From the NCBI GenBank assembly GCA_008729055.1, contig SDUX01000007.1, positions 3,664,090 through 3,728,089 of the forward strand: a DNA stretch of 64,000 bases, in the 5' to 3' direction. Of this stretch, positions 51,892 to 62,549 are shown piece after piece (within the stretch, counting starts at the first letter, position 1; each line of letters starts with the position of its first letter). The position numbers were made by a program, and so were the translations under genes. The DNA comes from Pyropia haitanensis (lineage: Eukaryota; Rhodophyta; Bangiophyceae; Bangiales; Bangiaceae). The notes beneath the pieces were generated by a model. The model searched no databases. It was not told where the DNA came from and worked only from the letters and a program-made list of their open reading frames with translations.

Positions 51892-52992
51892 GCCGCGCCC
51901 CCCACCCGCCAGCGCTCCGCGCAGATGCGGCAGCGCCGGCGGCACCGCGGCCTTCCCGCCCGCGCCAGTCTCCCCCCCTTCACCGGCAGCGGCGTGTCGC
52001 GGCCGCGCGCGTGACTTGTTTCCGGCGGCGCGCTCCGGTGTGTGTGGCGGCTGCCATACCCCGTCTTCACCCCCTTCCCGCCTTTCACAGAGTCGGGGCG
52101 GCCCCGCGACGCGGCTGCCTGCCCCCCCCCGGGCCCCCTCCCCGCGGCGTGCGGCGGAGCCGGCGGCGGCGGCGGTGGTGGGGAAGCGCGCGCGCGCCCG
52201 CCGCTGCGCCCGTCGACGCGGTGCTGCGCGCGGCTTGCCAGCGCCAAGCGAGGATTCTCAGGCGGCACCGCCACCCGCACACCCACCCACAGAGAGCGAC
52301 ACGCCCCCCCCGCACGCAGCGACGCCCACACTCCCCCCCGACGCCGCCGCCCGACCGACGCCGCCCGCCGCGCGCGCCGGTGGCGTGGCCATCGGGCCGG
52401 CCTGGGCGCGGTGCGGGCGGTCGGCACACCCCCCCGCCGCGCGCGGACGCGGCATCCCGCGAGGGGTAGCCACCGGCAGAGGGGGGGGACACCCCCGCAC
52501 CGCGGCCCCCGGCCGCGGGCCGTCGGCGGGTGCCTGTGGCGGTGCGCCCGCCCGGGCGGCGGCGGCGGTGGTGGGGGTGGTCGGCCGTGGTTGTGGTGGC
52601 GGCGGCTAGCAGTAGCGGCGGCGGCGGCGGCCGCTTGTCGACCCCCGCCGTTGGGAGAGGCGTGCGGAGGGGGGAGGGCGACGAGGCGGCGCGGGTGACG
52701 TGGCGCGAGCAGGCAGCGCCCGCGGCTGAAGACGACTCGCCTTGTCCCGCGAACGACGGTCGCTGGGCATCCCGACAGGTCCGGACCTCTGCCGCGACCG
52801 CTCTGTTTGGGTTGCGTCTCTGCTTGTTCCGCCACCGCCCTCTCCGACCTTCTTCCCCCCCGTCCCTTTTCCTTGCGCCTTTCCCAGCATCCCTCCCCCC
52901 CCCCGCCCAACCCCCAACCTCCTCGGCGCTTCATTGTCCTCCCCCTCTCCCCCCCCCCCCCCCCCCCCCCACGTCCCCGTGCGACAAACACG
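51132..52992. other. region upstream of TPR gene
   Basis: 51132-51340 is AT-richer; the rest is extremely GC-rich with GCC runs at about 51863-51895 and C-runs at 52950-52970 immediately before the TPR gene start. Frames open on both strands are Arg/Pro/Ala-only. No gene asserted. Confidence 0.5.
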
Positions 52993-54160
52993 ATGAGGAC
53001 CCCTCTGTCGCTCGGCGGCATGCTCCGCCGCAGCGGCCGCCACACGCGCTCCCCCGACACGGCGTCGACCTTCTCCGCCGCCAGCGGCGACGCGGTGGGC
53101 GGCGGGGGGGCGTCGCTCTTGTATGGCGCTCTCGCGGGGGGCTTGACGGGCGGCGGGGGGGGGGGGGTGGCGACGGCTCTGGTGGTGGAGGTGGTGGCGG
53201 CCGCCGGCGCAGCAACAAGCGCCTCGACGGCGGTGGTGGCGGCGGCGGCGGTGGTGGAGGGGGTGGTGGTGGGGGTGGTGGGGGTGGTGGCGGCGGCGGC
53301 GGCGGCGGGGGTGCGGGCAAAACAAAGCTCCCGCCCGCGCCGCTTCGGCGGTCGCGGCGGCTGGAGGACACGGCGCTCGCGTTTAAAGAGGCGGGCTTGC
53401 AGCCCGACGAGCTCGTCGCGCCCGCGCCGACGGGGCTCCTGCCACCGCCGTCTGGGGGGCCGCCCCGGCCGACCGCGACCGGCGGCCGCCCCCCCACCGC
53501 GGGCGCGGGCCCGCGCCCCACGGACGCGCTGCCGCCGCGGCCGCCGCGGCCGGCCGACGGCGGCGGGCGGATGCGGCGGATGCAGCGGCTGCTCAAGGCG
53601 CCGCCGTCGGCGGCGGGGGGCAAGGCCACGGGGGGGGGAACGGGACGGGACGCCGCCTCTCCCGCTGACGTTGCTGCCGCCGCTGCCGCACCCGCCGCGG
53701 CGAACCCGTCCATGGTGGTGGGGCCACGGGTGCCCCGCGGCGGGAGCTTCCTCGGCGCCCGCTGGCCGAGCGCGCACCGGGGGGGCGGGAAGGCCGCCGC
53801 CACCGCTGCTGCCGTGCCACGCGCGCCGTCCGATGGGGGCGCTGCTGGTGGTGGCGGTGTGGGCCGAGGAGGGGGCACGGGGGGGGGGGGGGGAGGGGAC
53901 GCGGACGACGCCAGCGACGTTGCCGCGGCGGCGGCGGTGCCGCCCAGCGGCCGGCGGGTCAAGGACTTTGCGCCGCGCTCGTTTTCGTTTACCGCGGGCA
54001 CGTGGCGGCCGCGGCTGTCGCTCGGCCGCCGCGTCGTGGCGGGTGGGCCGTTTGGGGACCGCACGCGGGGTGGCGGCGGTGGCGGCGCCGCGGCCGCCGC
54101 GGCCGCCGCAACGGCTGCTGCCGCGGCGGCGACCATTGACGGGCTGGCGCCGCCGACGGC

Positions 54161-54242
<82 letters not shown>

Positions 54243-56691
54243 CGTGGCCTCCCCCGCAGCCGCTCGACGGTGGCAGAGGAGCCGCCTTCGCCGCCGTCGC
54301 CGCCGTCGCCCGCGGCGGCCGCACCCCCTCCCTCCGCCCCCCGGTCGCACTCCCCCCCCACCCGCCTGCCGCTGCCGCCGCGGACGCGGTCCGACGCGCC
54401 GTCCGCGGCGGCGCTGCCTGGCCACGCCGCCGCCGCGCACGCGTACGGCGGCGGCGGGCGGGGCGGCGGCTTTGGCGGCGGCGGCGCCGCGCACGCGCGG
54501 CTGCCCGCGCACCCCCCCCGCCCCCCCCTCCCGTCGACGAAATGGACGTCAAGGCGGCGGCGGCCAAGGCGGCCGCCGCGTCCGCCGAGGCCGCCCGCCT
54601 CGCCGAGGGCCACCGCATGCAGGCGGCGCTGCTGTCGCGGTCCGGCAAGCTCAAGCGCGCCGAGGCGCACCTCCGCGACGCGCTGCGTGTGTGGGACCAC
54701 CATATCCTCGATGTCCCGGCCGGGTCCGTCGGCGACGCACTCGCCAGCCTCGGCGATACGCTGCTGGACCTGGGGGTGGTGCTCGACTGCCAGCGGCGGC
54801 TGGCGCCCGCCGAGCGTGCCTACCGCGACGCCATCCGCGCGTACGAAGGGGGGAGCGTCGGCAAGGACGCGCGCGTCGCGGCGGCGCGCAAGAACCTCGC
54901 GCTCAACCAGCAAAAGCAGCAGATCACAACGACCGCCATCGTGACCCTGCCGGTCAAGGGAGGGGGGGGAGGGGGGGGGGGAAGGGCGGGGGGGCAGCGG
55001 AGGGGGGCGCCGCCGCCCGGTATCCGCGCCCGTCATGGGCATGGCCGCCGCGCCGCCGCCACCAATGGTGCCGTTATCGGCGCCACATGGGCCGCCCAGC
55101 GAGCTGTCGTCGCGGTCGTACGCGACGGGGGGGGGAAGAACCGTGGAGGAGGCGGCTGTCGGCGGCGGTGGTGGCGGCGGTGGCGGTGGGGGTGGCGGTG
55201 GAGGGCGGAGCACGTCGACCGGCGGCCGCCGCATCCGCGCGCCCTACATGGTGCCCACCGACGTGGCCGGCGCACGCGGCGATCGTTCGGCCGCGCCAGA
55301 CGGGGCGGCCGGCCGGGGGGGTACCCCCGCCGGTGGTCGACGACGCGAGCCCGACGGCGGCGCCGCGCCGCCGGCGCCGTCCCCGCCGCCCGTGTCGCCA
55401 ACCGACGATGGGCGGGGCCGGCACCGGGGTGGCGGTGGCGATGCGCCGGCGCGGCAGCCGGGCTCGCCCACGGCGGCGGCAGTGGCTGCGGCGCGCGGCG
55501 ACACGTCGCCGCCGCCGCCCCCAGCCAGTGCGGCCGGCGCGCGACCGCCATCCGACGCGGCAGCCGGCACAGCTGCGGACGCGGGCGGGCCGCCGCCCGC
55601 GGCGGTCTCCCCCTCCTCGGCGGGCGCATCATCGGCTGGCGGTGGGTCTACCACGAGCACCCCCCGGGACGGCAGCGGCAGGGGCGATGCCGTCGGCAGC
55701 AGCGGTGACGGCGGCAGCGGTGACGGCAGCAGCGCCGGTCGCGGCGGTGGCGGCGGCGGTGGTGGCGGTGGTGGTGGCGGTGGCGGGCGCCTGCGGGAGC
55801 CGCGGCCCGTCGGGGCGGCGCTGCTCCCGACCACCCCGCCCGCCGCGCCCGCCGTGCCCGTCCCACCGGTCGCAGCACCCGCGGCCCGGGGCGTGTCGGG
55901 CATCCCGCGGCGGGCGCCGCCCGGCGCCGCGGAAGCCGTGTCCGTTGCGGCTATTGCTGCGGCCGCGGCTGGCGGCGGCGGGGGTGGCGGTGGCGGTGGA
56001 GGCGGTGTGGGAGGTGGGGGTGGTGCGGGTGGTGGTGCGGCTGCCGCCGAGGATGGGTGGAAGGAGACGGTTCGGCAGCTGGTGCGGCGACCGAGTGTGG
56101 CGGGCGCCGCCGCCGCCGCCGCCGACGGCGGCGGTGCCAAGCGGGCGGCCGGCAGCGTCGGCCGCGACCCGTCACGGTCGCACTCGCTGCCCTTCCCGGC
56201 GGGCCGAGGCGGCGACGACCGCCGGGAGGGGGGGGGGTGGGGAACGGGGGCGGTCGCCGCCCGGGGGGGGGCACCACCCCCGGCACGCCCGGCACGGGGC
56301 CGGGCACACCCGCCACCGGTGGCGCGGGGGGGGGGACGGGCCTACCCGCCGGCCGCACCGAGCTGAGCGCCGCGGGCACGCTCTTCTCGCGGCTGCGGCA
56401 CCCGGGGTCGCGGGCAGCGGCGGCGGCGGCGGCGGCCGCCGCCGCCGCCCGCGCCGCGGGGGGGGGCGCGGCCGGCGGCGCCACGCCGCCAGCGGGAGGG
56501 GGGGGCGGGGGGCTGCCGGCGCCGCCGTCGGCACTGCGCGCGCCACGGCGGTCGCTGCCGGCGCCCGTGGCGGCGGCACCAGCTGATGGTGGCAGGGGAG
56601 GGGGGGAGAGGGGGGGGGGAGGGGGGGGGTGCCCGGCCTGTTTAAGGCCGGCACGGTCGCCGCCGTGGCGGCGGAGGAGGCGGTCGAGTAG
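52993..56691 (+). CDS. large Gly/Ala-rich TPR protein (several frame breaks at G/C runs)
   Basis: One gene read across three frames. ATG 52993 (M-R-T-P-L-S-L-G-G-M-L-R-R-S-G-R). The natural-looking reading changes frame at G/C runs near 53155-53167, 54512-54528, 54957-54984, 56228-56237 and 56595-56630, and ends L-F-K-A-G-T-V-A-A-V-A-A-E-E-A-V-E-stop at 56689-56691. Recognisable part at about 54540-54930: S-R-S-G-K-L-K-R-A-E-A-H-L-R-D-A-L, then L-A-S-L-G-D-T-L-L-D-L-G-V-V-L, then A-E-R-A-Y-R-D-A-I-R-A-Y, i.e. two or three tetratricopeptide (kinesin-light-chain-like) repeats, a protein-interaction module. The remainder is disordered, with long Gly and Ala tracts (80-bp GGC run at about 54163-54242). 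Function unknown. Breaks are most simply homopolymer errors. Confidence 0.6.
54163..54242. repeat. (GGC)n trinucleotide microsatellite
   Basis: About 26 uninterrupted GGC triplets, encoding polyglycine in the TPR gene; the longest perfect triplet run in the window. Confidence 0.9.
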
Positions 56692-57047
56692 GGTGGCCAC
56701 GGCGGAGGCGGGGGTCGACGCTGCGGGGGGATTGCGGCGGTTGCATGTCCGGCAAGAAAGCGACGGACCACCACCACCACCACCGGGCGCACGTGAGTGT
56801 GCGCATTGGTGCATCCTATCCAGACCTTGGACAACTCCAATAACACAGATTGAGGTCGCCAGGGCCAGCACTCAAAGTACCAGAGTTGAGCGTCGGTGTT
56901 CAAATCAGTCGACTTTGAATTGCTCTGACGAAGAGAACTCTTCCTGTAATCATTTGCACGATAGATGGGAATGCGTGGCCCGACCGGCAACAATTTTCTG
57001 AGCGGGATGAAAGTGCCGTCGTGGCGAACTGACTCGTCCACGACAAG
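56692..57047. other. 3' flank of TPR gene
   Basis: About 350 bp, becoming AT-rich (56810-57000), the probable 3' UTR and intergenic DNA before the palindromic element. No coding signal. Confidence 0.6.
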
Positions 57048-57424
57048 CGCAGTGGGTGCTAAACCGTCTCAAAGAAAACCTGCTTTTCCGTTGCTTGGCC
57101 CGGCCCGCAAGCGGTTGTCAACGCCTGTTTTGACAGTGTGAGGCCTGCTTTTTCTCGGTTTTTTTGTTTTTGACTTACATGGGTGCCTTTCGGTCCATCG
57201 ACGGAGTGCTTCTCATACGGAGAAGAAGCGCACTGCGCGGGCGCTTCTTCTCCGTGTGAGAAGCACTCCGTCGATGGACCGAAAGGCACCCATGTAAGTC
57301 AAAAACAAAAAAACCGAGAAAAAGCAGGCCTCACACTGTCAAAACAGGCGTTGACAACCGCTTGCGGGCCGGGCCAAGCAACGGAAAAGCAGGTTTTGTT
57401 TGAGACGGTTTAGCACCCACTGCG
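57048..57424. mobile_element. MITE-like palindromic element, 184-bp arms
   Basis: Arms 57048-57231 and 57241-57424 are near-perfect reverse complements (a few mismatches, such as ...CATACGG versus CCGTGTG...), with a 9-base loop. Ends read CGCAGTGGGTGCTAAACCG. AAG directly flanks both ends (57045-57047 and 57425-57427), a possible 3-bp target duplication. No coding capacity beyond mirrored short frames. It lies about 215 bp upstream of the UTP11 start and may have brought promoter sequence with it. Confidence 0.8.
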
Positions 57425-57637
57425 AAGGCGGCCCGCGTCGCCGTCGAGACGCCGCACTCGTCTGCGTGACCCCACTTGGCCGCGCCTGGTGGCTCCTCGA
57501 GCCAGCCATCCATCCCTGCCCCGCCACTCCTCTCTTCATTGACTGCCGTCTCTTGTTGTGGAGTGCGACCGCTCCGTGGGCGCGGCGGGCTCGTAACCCT
57601 CCCTTCCCCCTGCTCCCCGCCCCGTCTGCCGCCCACC

Positions 57638-58621
57638 ATGGGCCACTCGTCATGGCGCAAGGCCGCCCCCCGGCGGGAGCACAAGGAGCGCTCCCAGCCC
57701 GCCGCCCGCGCGCGCAAGTGGTCGCTGCTGGAAAAGAAAAAGGACTACACGCTGCGCGCGCGGGACTACCACTCCAAGCAGGCCCGCCTCGCGGTGCTGC
57801 GCGACAAGGCCGCCGCGCGCAACCCCGACGAGTGGTACCACAAGATGGCGCGGACGGTCACGGTCGGAGGTGCGGGCCACCGGGTGCGGCCCGGCGCGTC
57901 GCGGGGCCCATACGCAGACGCGCTGCCGCTGGCGCAGCGGTCGCGGGAGGAGCAGCTGCTCGGCGACACGGCCGACGCGCGGTACGTGGGCGTCAAGGCG
58001 GCGGTGGAGGCGGCCAAGGTGCGCCGCCTGGCCGCGTCCCTGCACTTTGCGGGCGACGTTGGCGGCGGCGGCGCGGCGGCAGCGGCGGCGGCGGCGGCAG
58101 CGGCGGCGGCGGCGGCACCGGCGGCACCGGCGGCGGGTCGCCGCGGCCGGCGGCCGCCGCGACTGAGCAAGCGCCAAGCCGCGGCCGCCGCGGCCGAAGC
58201 GGCCGCCGCCGCCCCCACCGGTCGCCACGTCCTCTTTGTCGATGACGATGGCGACGACGCCGCCGCCGACGGCGGCGGCGCGGCGGTGGCGGCGTTTGAC
58301 GCGGCCGCCCACTTTGACACCCCAGCCCCGCTGCTCGGCCGCCCCGCCAACCGCGTGCGCACCGCCGACGTGGCGGCGGGGCGGGCGGTGCTGACGGCCG
58401 GCGGCGAGGCCGCGTCGGCCGCGGCGGCGGCCGCGGCGGCGGCGTCGTACGCGGAGCTGGCCGCCCGGGCGGGGCGGGTGGCGCGGCTCGACGCGGTGCG
58501 GGGGGACGTGGAGCTCATCAAGCAGCTGCGCGGCAAGGGCGCAAAGTACCGGGTGCGGCGGCGCGACCCAGATACGGGCGCGCCCGCCGTGTACAAGTGG
58601 CGGCAGGTCCGGGCCAAGTGA
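57638..58621 (+). CDS. UTP11: U3 snoRNA-associated protein 11 (UTP11), small-subunit processome
   Basis: Nucleolar component of the SSU processome required for 18S rRNA maturation. 327 aa, intronless; ATG 57638 in an ideal context (gcccaccATGg). The N-terminus is diagnostic: W-R-K-A-A-P-R-R-E-H-K-E-R-S-Q-P, then L-L-E-K-K-K-D-Y-T-L-R-A-R-D-Y and N-P-D-E-W-Y-H-K-M. Later family blocks are present: D-A-R-Y-V-G-V-K, R-H-V-L-F-V-D-D-D, A-A-H-F-D-T-P-A-P-L-L, N-R-V-R, and a C-terminal P-A-V-Y-K-W-R-Q-V-R. It is longer than the usual ~250 residues because of Ala/Gly-rich insertions at about residues 145-200 and 270-285, in keeping with this genome's triplet expansions. Confidence 0.95.
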   Translation: MGHSSWRKAAPRREHKERSQPAARARKWSLLEKKKDYTLRARDYHSKQARLAVLRDKAAARNPDEWYHKMARTVTVGGAGHRVRPGASRGPYADALPLAQRSREEQLLGDTADARYVGVKAAVEAAKVRRLAASLHFAGDVGGGGAAAAAAAAAAAAAAAPAAPAAGRRGRRPPRLSKRQAAAAAAEAAAAAPTGRHVLFVDDDGDDAAADGGGAAVAAFDAAAHFDTPAPLLGRPANRVRTADVAAGRAVLTAGGEAASAAAAAAAAASYAELAARAGRVARLDAVRGDVELIKQLRGKGAKYRVRRRDPDTGAPAVYKWRQVRAK

Positions 58622-59154
58622 GGGGTGCGGGGGGGGGCGTGGGGGGGCGCGTTGGTGTGGCACGTGTGAGGATTTCGGGAGGGAGTGGAGGCGGAAGGTG
58701 AATGGGCGGAGTGTGCCGTGCGGGGGCGCGTTCAAGGCCGACGCGGTCGCCGCCGTTGCTGCAGAGGAGACGGTCGAAGAGAGTGGCAGCAGTGGGGGCT
58801 GGTTCATGGTGGGGGGGGAAGGGGGAGGGGACCGGGGGGGTGAGGGGGGGGCTGTGCGCCCGTGCAAAGAAGAGAATACATTGCCGCTGCAGTGCATCCA
58901 CGAGGGTCCAGGAGCGGGGGAGGACACGCGCCGCCCCCGCAGCCGCACACTGCCATCACGGCGGCAGAGTCAAGCCGCCTCTGCTGGGACGGCAGGCGGC
59001 GCCACGGACAGGGCCGGTCGGCCCCCGCCCGCCCGTGTCGCCCAGTTTGCCACACATTCGGTGCCGGACAGGCGCCCGACAGAGCCCCTGCGGGGAGGCT
59101 TTCCCCCGCCCCCGCCATCACCCCCACCTCGCTCCCACCCCCTGTGCCCGGCCG
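58622..59154. other. intergenic region between convergent UTP11 and phosphodiesterase genes
   Basis: 3' flanks of both genes. 58727-58790 resembles the last exon of the TPR gene (F-K-A-D-A-V-A-A-V-A-A-E-E-T-V-E here; F-K-A-G-T-V-A-A-V-A-A-E-E-A-V-E there), but follows a stop and has no gene around it. Nothing else recognised. Confidence 0.6.
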
Positions 59155-60629
59155 TCACTTGCGCTGTAGCGTCTCCAGAATGATATCGTACACGGCGGTG
59201 GCGTCGATCGCCCCGTCGTCGCCCACCTTACCGTCGAGCACCGCCCCCGTCTTGGTGTACAGCACCGCCCCCGCCGACGGCGCCCCCCCCGTGGCGCCGT
59301 GGCTGCCCTTGACCAGCCCCGCGTCGAGGGGGATGACGTCCATCAGGTAGCGCATGCCGAGGGCTTTTTGGGCCAGACGCCACGCCACACGGCCTTGCGC
59401 AAACGTCAGGTCCGGGTCAAGGAAGAGCTCCACCGGGTCGTAGCCGGGCTTGCGGTGGATGTCGACGGTGCGCGCAAAGTCCGGCGCGACGTCGTCGGCG
59501 CCATCGGGCCAGTAGTAGTAGGCGAACCACGCCGACGGGGACGCGACGGCGACAAAGTCGCCCGCGCGGGGGTGGTCGAGCCCCTCGGCGGCCTTGCCGC
59601 CCGCGTCGAGCACCCGGTCGACGCCCGGCAGGGCGGCCACGAGCGACCGCACCCGCTCCGCCACCGCCGCGTCGCGGTCGTTGAGGTAGACGTGCGCAAC
59701 CTGGTGGTCCGCGACGGCAAACGCGGCCGACGCGCCCGCATCGAGAAGCTCCCGCCCGTCCTCCACCCGCACCGCCAACAGGCCCGCCGCCCGCAGCGCC
59801 CGGTTGATGTACACTGGCGTGTCGACGGCGGTGATGCCGTACTCGCTGAGCACCACCACCCTTGCGCCGGCGGCCTCGTAGTGGACAATCAGGTCGGAGA
59901 GGACGGCGTCAATCTCGGCCAGGTCGGTCGCGGCGGTGTCCACGCCCGGCCCCACCCGCTGCAGCACGTAGTCGAGGTGCGGAAGGTAGATGAACGTCAG
60001 CGTCGGGTCCGACGCGGCGTCCACTGCCAGTGCCGCGTCAGCAATCCACCGGCTCGCCGAGATGTTGGTCGCGGGCCCCCAAAACGAAAAGAGCGGGAAC
60101 TGGCCGAGCGACGCCTGCAGGGTGTCGCGCAGGCCCGCGGGCTTGGTGTGGATGTCGGGCAGCTTGCGGCCGTCGGCGGGGTAGCACGGCCGCGGCGTGA
60201 CGCTAATGTCGGCGGACGAGTACATGGCGTACCACCAAAAGAGGTTGGCGACGGTGAAGGCCGGGTCCGCCGCCCGCGCCGCGTCCCACACCTTGGGCGC
60301 CTGCACGAGGGCGTTGGACTGGCGCCAGAAGCGCACTTCCGCGTCGTCTCGAAAGTACCACCCATTGCCGACAATGCCGTGCGTCGTGGGCGGCTTGCCG
60401 GTCAGGTAGGTGGACTGGACGGTGCAGGTGACGGCGGGGAGGACGGGACGGATGAACGCGCGGCGGGCCTCGGGGCCACCACCGAAGGGGGGTGGGGAGG
60501 CAGTGCCGCTGGGGGGGGGGGGGCGGCGGCGGCGCTCCCGCCGGCCACCCACGCTGCAAAGCGGGGGGTGTGGACGCCGACGAGGTCAGCGGTCAGGCCC
60601 ACCACGTTGATGACGACGGTCTTGTGCAT
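59155..60629 (-). CDS. bacterial-type phosphodiesterase/nucleotide pyrophosphatase (alkaline phosphatase superfamily)
   Basis: Predicted metal-dependent phosphodiesterase/pyrophosphatase; substrate unknown. ATG 60629 (M-H-K-T-V-V-I-N-V-V-G-L-T). A 13-base G-run (60511-60523) then breaks the frame; the body continues in the next frame to the stop at 59155. With one base added in the run the gene is 491 aa. Body motifs: R-P-V-L-P-A-V-T-C-T-V-Q-S-T-Y-L-T-G, H-G-I-V-G-N-G-W-Y-F-R-D (nucleophile region of type I phosphodiesterases), I-Y-L-P-H-L-D-Y, V-L-S-E-Y-G-I, F-A-V-A-D-H-Q-V-A-H-V-Y and D-I-H-R-K-P-G-Y-D-P-V-E-L-F-L-D. This closely resembles a family common in bacteria (including, as I recall it, the pyrophosphatase of ebo clusters) rather than eukaryotic ENPPs, suggesting transfer from bacteria or the plastid ancestor. 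No targeting peptide seen. Confidence 0.85.
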
Positions 60630-61362
60630 GGTGGTGGGGGGGAGGGGCGCGGGGGGAGCGCGTGGTCGACAAGGCGGACAAGGAAGGCAGTGGGGGAGGG
60701 CACGGCAGGTGACGGGAAGAAGGCCGGCGGGGCCTGAAGAAGAGGGGGAGGATGGGGAGGAGGGAGGGGGGTGTGTCGCTCAGCTCAGCGGAAGCCAAGA
60801 CAGGGGGAGGGGAACCAGCAGCAGGTCACCCAGCCGCCAGGCTCCTCGTTGCCGCCGCGCCTCTACGCAATGGCGGCACTAGCGTTGCCGCGCGCGGCGA
60901 GCGAGGATCCCATACGCCGCCGCTCCGACAGCGGCTGTAGCGGAGGATGATGCCCTGCAGGGTGTGCAGGCAAACACTCCGCCATGATCGCACCATCGCG
61001 ATGCGACCATGATGGCCGCCAAAAGTCCACTTCCACCGTGAAAAGCACACCGAATGAACCGATTTGAAACTTGAATGTATATAACACGTGGCATACGTTA
61101 GTCATCCTGAATATATATATACGTCAATTGATGGCGGAGATACGACCAGGTCCCTCCGACGTGAAGCCTCCCGTCTGGCTGTGGAGCGGGCCACGTCTGC
61201 ACCCGTCCTCGTCCATTGGCACCCCCAGAAGCGCACGCTGAGCGAGTAGCCGCAGCCGCTCCGTCAACCCCGGGTCCCCCTCTTACCTCGCCCGCCAACC
61301 TTGCCGGCATTGCCGTCCTTCCCTTGACTTTTTCCGCTACGTCCGCCCCCAAAGCCTCGACC
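60630..61362. promoter_or_regulatory. shared upstream region of divergent phosphodiesterase and FKBP genes
   Basis: 733 bp between two divergent starts. It contains the AT-richest stretch of the right part of the window, with TATATA-like runs at about 61077-61083 and 61110-61121, and so probably holds both core promoters. Individual elements cannot be assigned. Confidence 0.45.
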
Positions 61363-62549
61363 ATGCCCCCCCTCACCGCGTTTTGTGCGGCCGGGGTCGG
61401 CCTGCCCCTCGGCGCCTGCGGCCATGCCCGACGGGCCGGCCGCGGGGTGACGATGGGCGCCCCCCCGGCAGGGACCCCCCCCCCTCCCCTCCGACCCCTG
61501 CTGTCAGCCGGCGGGCTGCCCTTCTTGCGGCTGCTGCGGTGGCGGCAGCGGCTGTGGCTGGCCCGGCGCCCCCCGCTGAGGCCATCAGCATTGGGCGGCT
61601 GATGAAGAAGGCGGGTCCCGAGCAGGTGATGGAGGGCAGCGGCATTCGCTACCGCGAGGTGATTGTCGGCAAGGGCTTTGAGCCCAACCCAGGGGACACC
61701 GTTGCCATCCACTACAGCCTCTACTGTCAGGACATTGAGGTGGAGAGCAGCCGGGAGAGCCAGGGCCTGGCCGCCACCCCGGTCGGCTTTACCTACGGCG
61801 CCGAGTCGGGGGCGGGGGCGGTGCTCAAGGGCATCAACTTGGGTACGTTGGGGGGATGAGCTTGACGGGTGGCGCGGGCTCCGAGCCTTGTATAGCATCC
61901 ATCGGCTCCCACGCGGGGAAGAAACCAGAGGCGGTGCAAACAGTGCGATGGAGAGCAGTCTCTTGGCAGTTGCAGTGACCAGTGTGGGCCGTTGGCTAAC
62001 GGATTGTACTTGCGTTGTCGCTCTTCTCCCTCATCCCTCACGTTTTTTCATGTTTGTTTTGGGTCCCCACCGGTCGGGGCCGTGGTGTAGGCATGGAGGG
62101 CATGAAGGTGGGCGGCCAGCGGCTGCTGGTTGTGCCCCCCGAGCTTGCGTACGGCCCGCGGGGAAAGCCTCCGCTGGTCCCTCCAAACTCCACCGTTGAG
62201 TTTGCGGTGTCCCTCCTGTCCGTGCGGCGGTCGGGGACAAACCCCAACAGCGTCATCAATATGGTATGTAGCGCGGGGCGGTGGCGTCTTAGGTTCGGTG
62301 TTTTGTATTGCGTGAGCGGGGCGGTACAGGGGGGCGACGGCGAGGAGGATGTTTGTGCGACGTGTGAGCGGGTGCCACAGGAGGGTGTGTGGGGCGTGGG
62401 GGTCGGACGGTTGGTTCGTCTGGGACAGTCTTTTTCCAGGACAACGACCACTCACCTTGCTTGTGGTGTGTGGCTTGCTTGGACCGTTCCGTTGGTGCGT
62501 CCTGTACGCGACGGGCTGTTCTCTTGTGCAGGGTGCGCAAGTGTATTGA
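61363..62549 (+). CDS. thylakoid-lumen FKBP-type peptidyl-prolyl cis-trans isomerase (3 exons)
   Basis: Catalyses proline isomerisation, probably in the thylakoid lumen. Exons 61363-61842, 62091-62263 and probably 62532-62549; donors GTACGT and GTATGT; phases match. ATG 61363 starts a chloroplast transit peptide (M-P-P-L-T-A-F-C-A-A-G). A 10-base C-run (61475-61484) then breaks the frame; one extra C restores it, giving 223 aa. A second signal follows with twin arginines (S-R-R-A-A-L-L-A-A-A-A-V) and cleavage after A-E-A, typical of Tat-dependent lumen import. FKBP fold: G-D-T-V-A-I-H-Y-S-L-Y, F-T-Y-G, V-L-K-G-I-N-L-G-M-E-G-M-K-V-G-G and P-P-E-L-A-Y-G-P-R-G, then P-P-N-S-T-V-E-F-A-V-S-L-L-S-V. 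The last exon adds only G-A-Q-V-Y; an alternative acceptor at 62439 would give a longer, unusual tail. Confidence 0.88.

Noticed and set aside
51708..54512. 934-residue minus-strand ORF
   Set aside because: Arg/Pro/Ala/Gly only, opposite the TPR gene, whose frames show natural sequence; a composition shadow.
52931..55234. 767-residue minus-strand ORF
   Set aside because: Antisense of the TPR gene; poly-Pro from GGC runs, no motif.
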